Shown here: piece after piece, positions 52,357 to 52,943 of the stretch | Layout of the letters: every line of letters begins with the position of its first letter | How positions within the stretch are numbered: the first letter of the stretch is position 1 | Assembly: GCF_000967195.1 (NCBI RefSeq) | Contig: NZ_KQ033871.1 | Location: 1,931,104-1,984,046, forward strand | Source: Lactobacillus kullabergensis | GTDB lineage: Bacteria; Bacillota; Bacilli; Lactobacillales; Lactobacillaceae | DNA length: 52,943 nucleotides | Reading direction: 5' to 3' | Made by a program: the position numbers and the translations under genes | The notes under the pieces: generated by a model | Seen by the model: only the letters and a program-made list of their open reading frames with translations | Databases searched by the model: none | What the model was told of the DNA's origin: nothing

Positions 52357-52943
52357 TTATTTTTCTTCATACCATTCTGTGTGATAAACACCATCACGGT
52401 CGTTTCTAAAGTAAGTGTGAGCACCAAAGTAATCACGTTGACCCTGAATTAAGTTTGCAGGTAGACTAGGATTGAAAATTGATTCCAAGTAGTTCAATGA
52501 TGCACTTAATGTTGGGGTTGGAATACCAGCTTCAGTAGCAAGTTCAATCACAGCGCGGAGTGCAGGAATGTTTTTATTCATCAAATCCTTGAAATAAGGG
52601 TCCTGGAACATGTTGTCGAGTTTTTTACCTTCAGCAAATGCCTTTTCAATATCTTTTAGCATTGATGAGCGAATAATGCAGCCTGCTTCCCATGATTGAG
52701 CAATAGCCGGATAACGCAAGTCCCAGTTATATGCATCTGCAGCCATTTTTAATTGCTGGAAGCCTTGAGCATAAGCAACAGCTTGGCTTAATTGCAATGC
52801 TTTACCCAAATTATCAACTAAGTCCTGTGGAACTTCACCGTTCCACTTTATTTCCTTGCCTTCACGTGTAGTGGCCTTGGACATGAAACGGCTAATAACA
52901 GCTTCTGCAATAACACTGATTGGAACACCTAAGTGCACGCCAT
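52357..52943 (-). CDS. gnd: 6-phosphogluconate dehydrogenase, C-terminal part (5' end outside)
   Basis: The frame runs off the right edge; the visible 195 residues are the C-terminal helical domain of decarboxylating 6PGDH. Landmarks: LSQAVAYAQGFQQLKMAADAYNWDLRYPAIAQSWEAGCIIRS, ALRAVIELATEAGIPTPTLSASLNYLE, and the end LIQGQRDYFGAHTYFRNDRDGVYHTEWYEEK, with the family's RDYFGAHTY. It makes ribulose-5-P, CO2 and NADPH in the pentose phosphate route. Confidence 0.96.
   Translation of the reverse strand, partial: GVHLGVPISVIAEAVISRFMSKATTREGKEIKWNGEVPQDLVDNLGKALQLSQAVAYAQGFQQLKMAADAYNWDLRYPAIAQSWEAGCIIRSSMLKDIEKAFAEGKKLDNMFQDPYFKDLMNKNIPALRAVIELATEAGIPTPTLSASLNYLESIFNPSLPANLIQGQRDYFGAHTYFRNDRDGVYHTEWYEEK

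Noticed and set aside
52861..52880. TTCACGTG in gnd as a parS site
   Set aside because: The half beyond the core (TAGTGG) fails at several positions; below 12 of 16.

Overview
The window looks like chromosomal DNA from a low-GC lactic acid bacterium of Lactobacillus in the narrow sense (L. acidophilus / helveticus / crispatus / kefiranofaciens group). The strongest pointers are a tandem deoxyguanosine kinase / deoxyadenosine kinase pair closely resembling the pair known from L. acidophilus R-26, a complete dltXABCD operon, an AmaP-DUF2273-Asp23 stress cluster, a CbpB/DarB-type c-di-AMP receptor, a CIRCE-controlled clpE, and AT-rich codon use throughout. I cannot name the species from this sequence alone. 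No tRNA, rRNA, CRISPR array or intact transposase gene was seen.

Layout. 1-1150: 5' part of a TauE/SafE permease gene divergent from a TetR regulator, with an inverted-repeat operator between them. 1166-9441 (minus): branched-chain aminotransferase, clpE, then an operon of a PTS EIIC, an alpha/beta hydrolase and a class II (UvrB-domain-less) UvrA. 9592-10709: a small hypothetical gene, a palindromic repeat unit and a DUF975 membrane protein. 10783-18943: a catabolic cassette (minus) with a LevR-type sigma-54 activator, a sigma-54 promoter, a mannose-family PTS with two EIIB subunits, and a 707-residue six-hairpin-type glycosidase/phosphorylase-like protein; it is bracketed by two 87-bp direct repeats (about 94% identical). 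19021-24489 (minus): dltXABCD plus a translationally coupled serine hydrolase. 24604-26825: small membrane protein, a run of stem-loops, cbpB and a hypothetical gene. 26962-35655: metal P-type ATPase, CPBP protease, DUF218 protein, MacB-like ABC transporter, nagB, and amaP-DUF2273-asp23. 35758-38196: a scar region with IS-derived inverted repeats, a truncated gene and an MFS gene of strikingly high GC. 38197-44330: ABC exporter, dgk-dak, and an amino-acid ABC importer. 44327-50605: HAD phosphatase, two AzgA-type purine permeases flanking a DASS anion transporter, a small membrane protein and an MFS pseudogene. 50715-52943 (minus): ClC transporter with a TrkA-C domain and the 3' part of gnd.

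A second layer of information overlies the genes. Six sites match the parS/Spo0J consensus at 14 of 16 positions or better, five sites resemble the Noc-binding site, and one intergenic region holds three co-oriented DnaA-box-like sequences plus a fourth just inside the next gene. This suggests that the window lies in the origin-proximal part of the chromosome and carries chromosome-organisation signals, several in terminators or intergenic DNA. The sugar cassette between direct repeats and the high-GC MFS gene among IS scars are the two clearest signs of gene gain.
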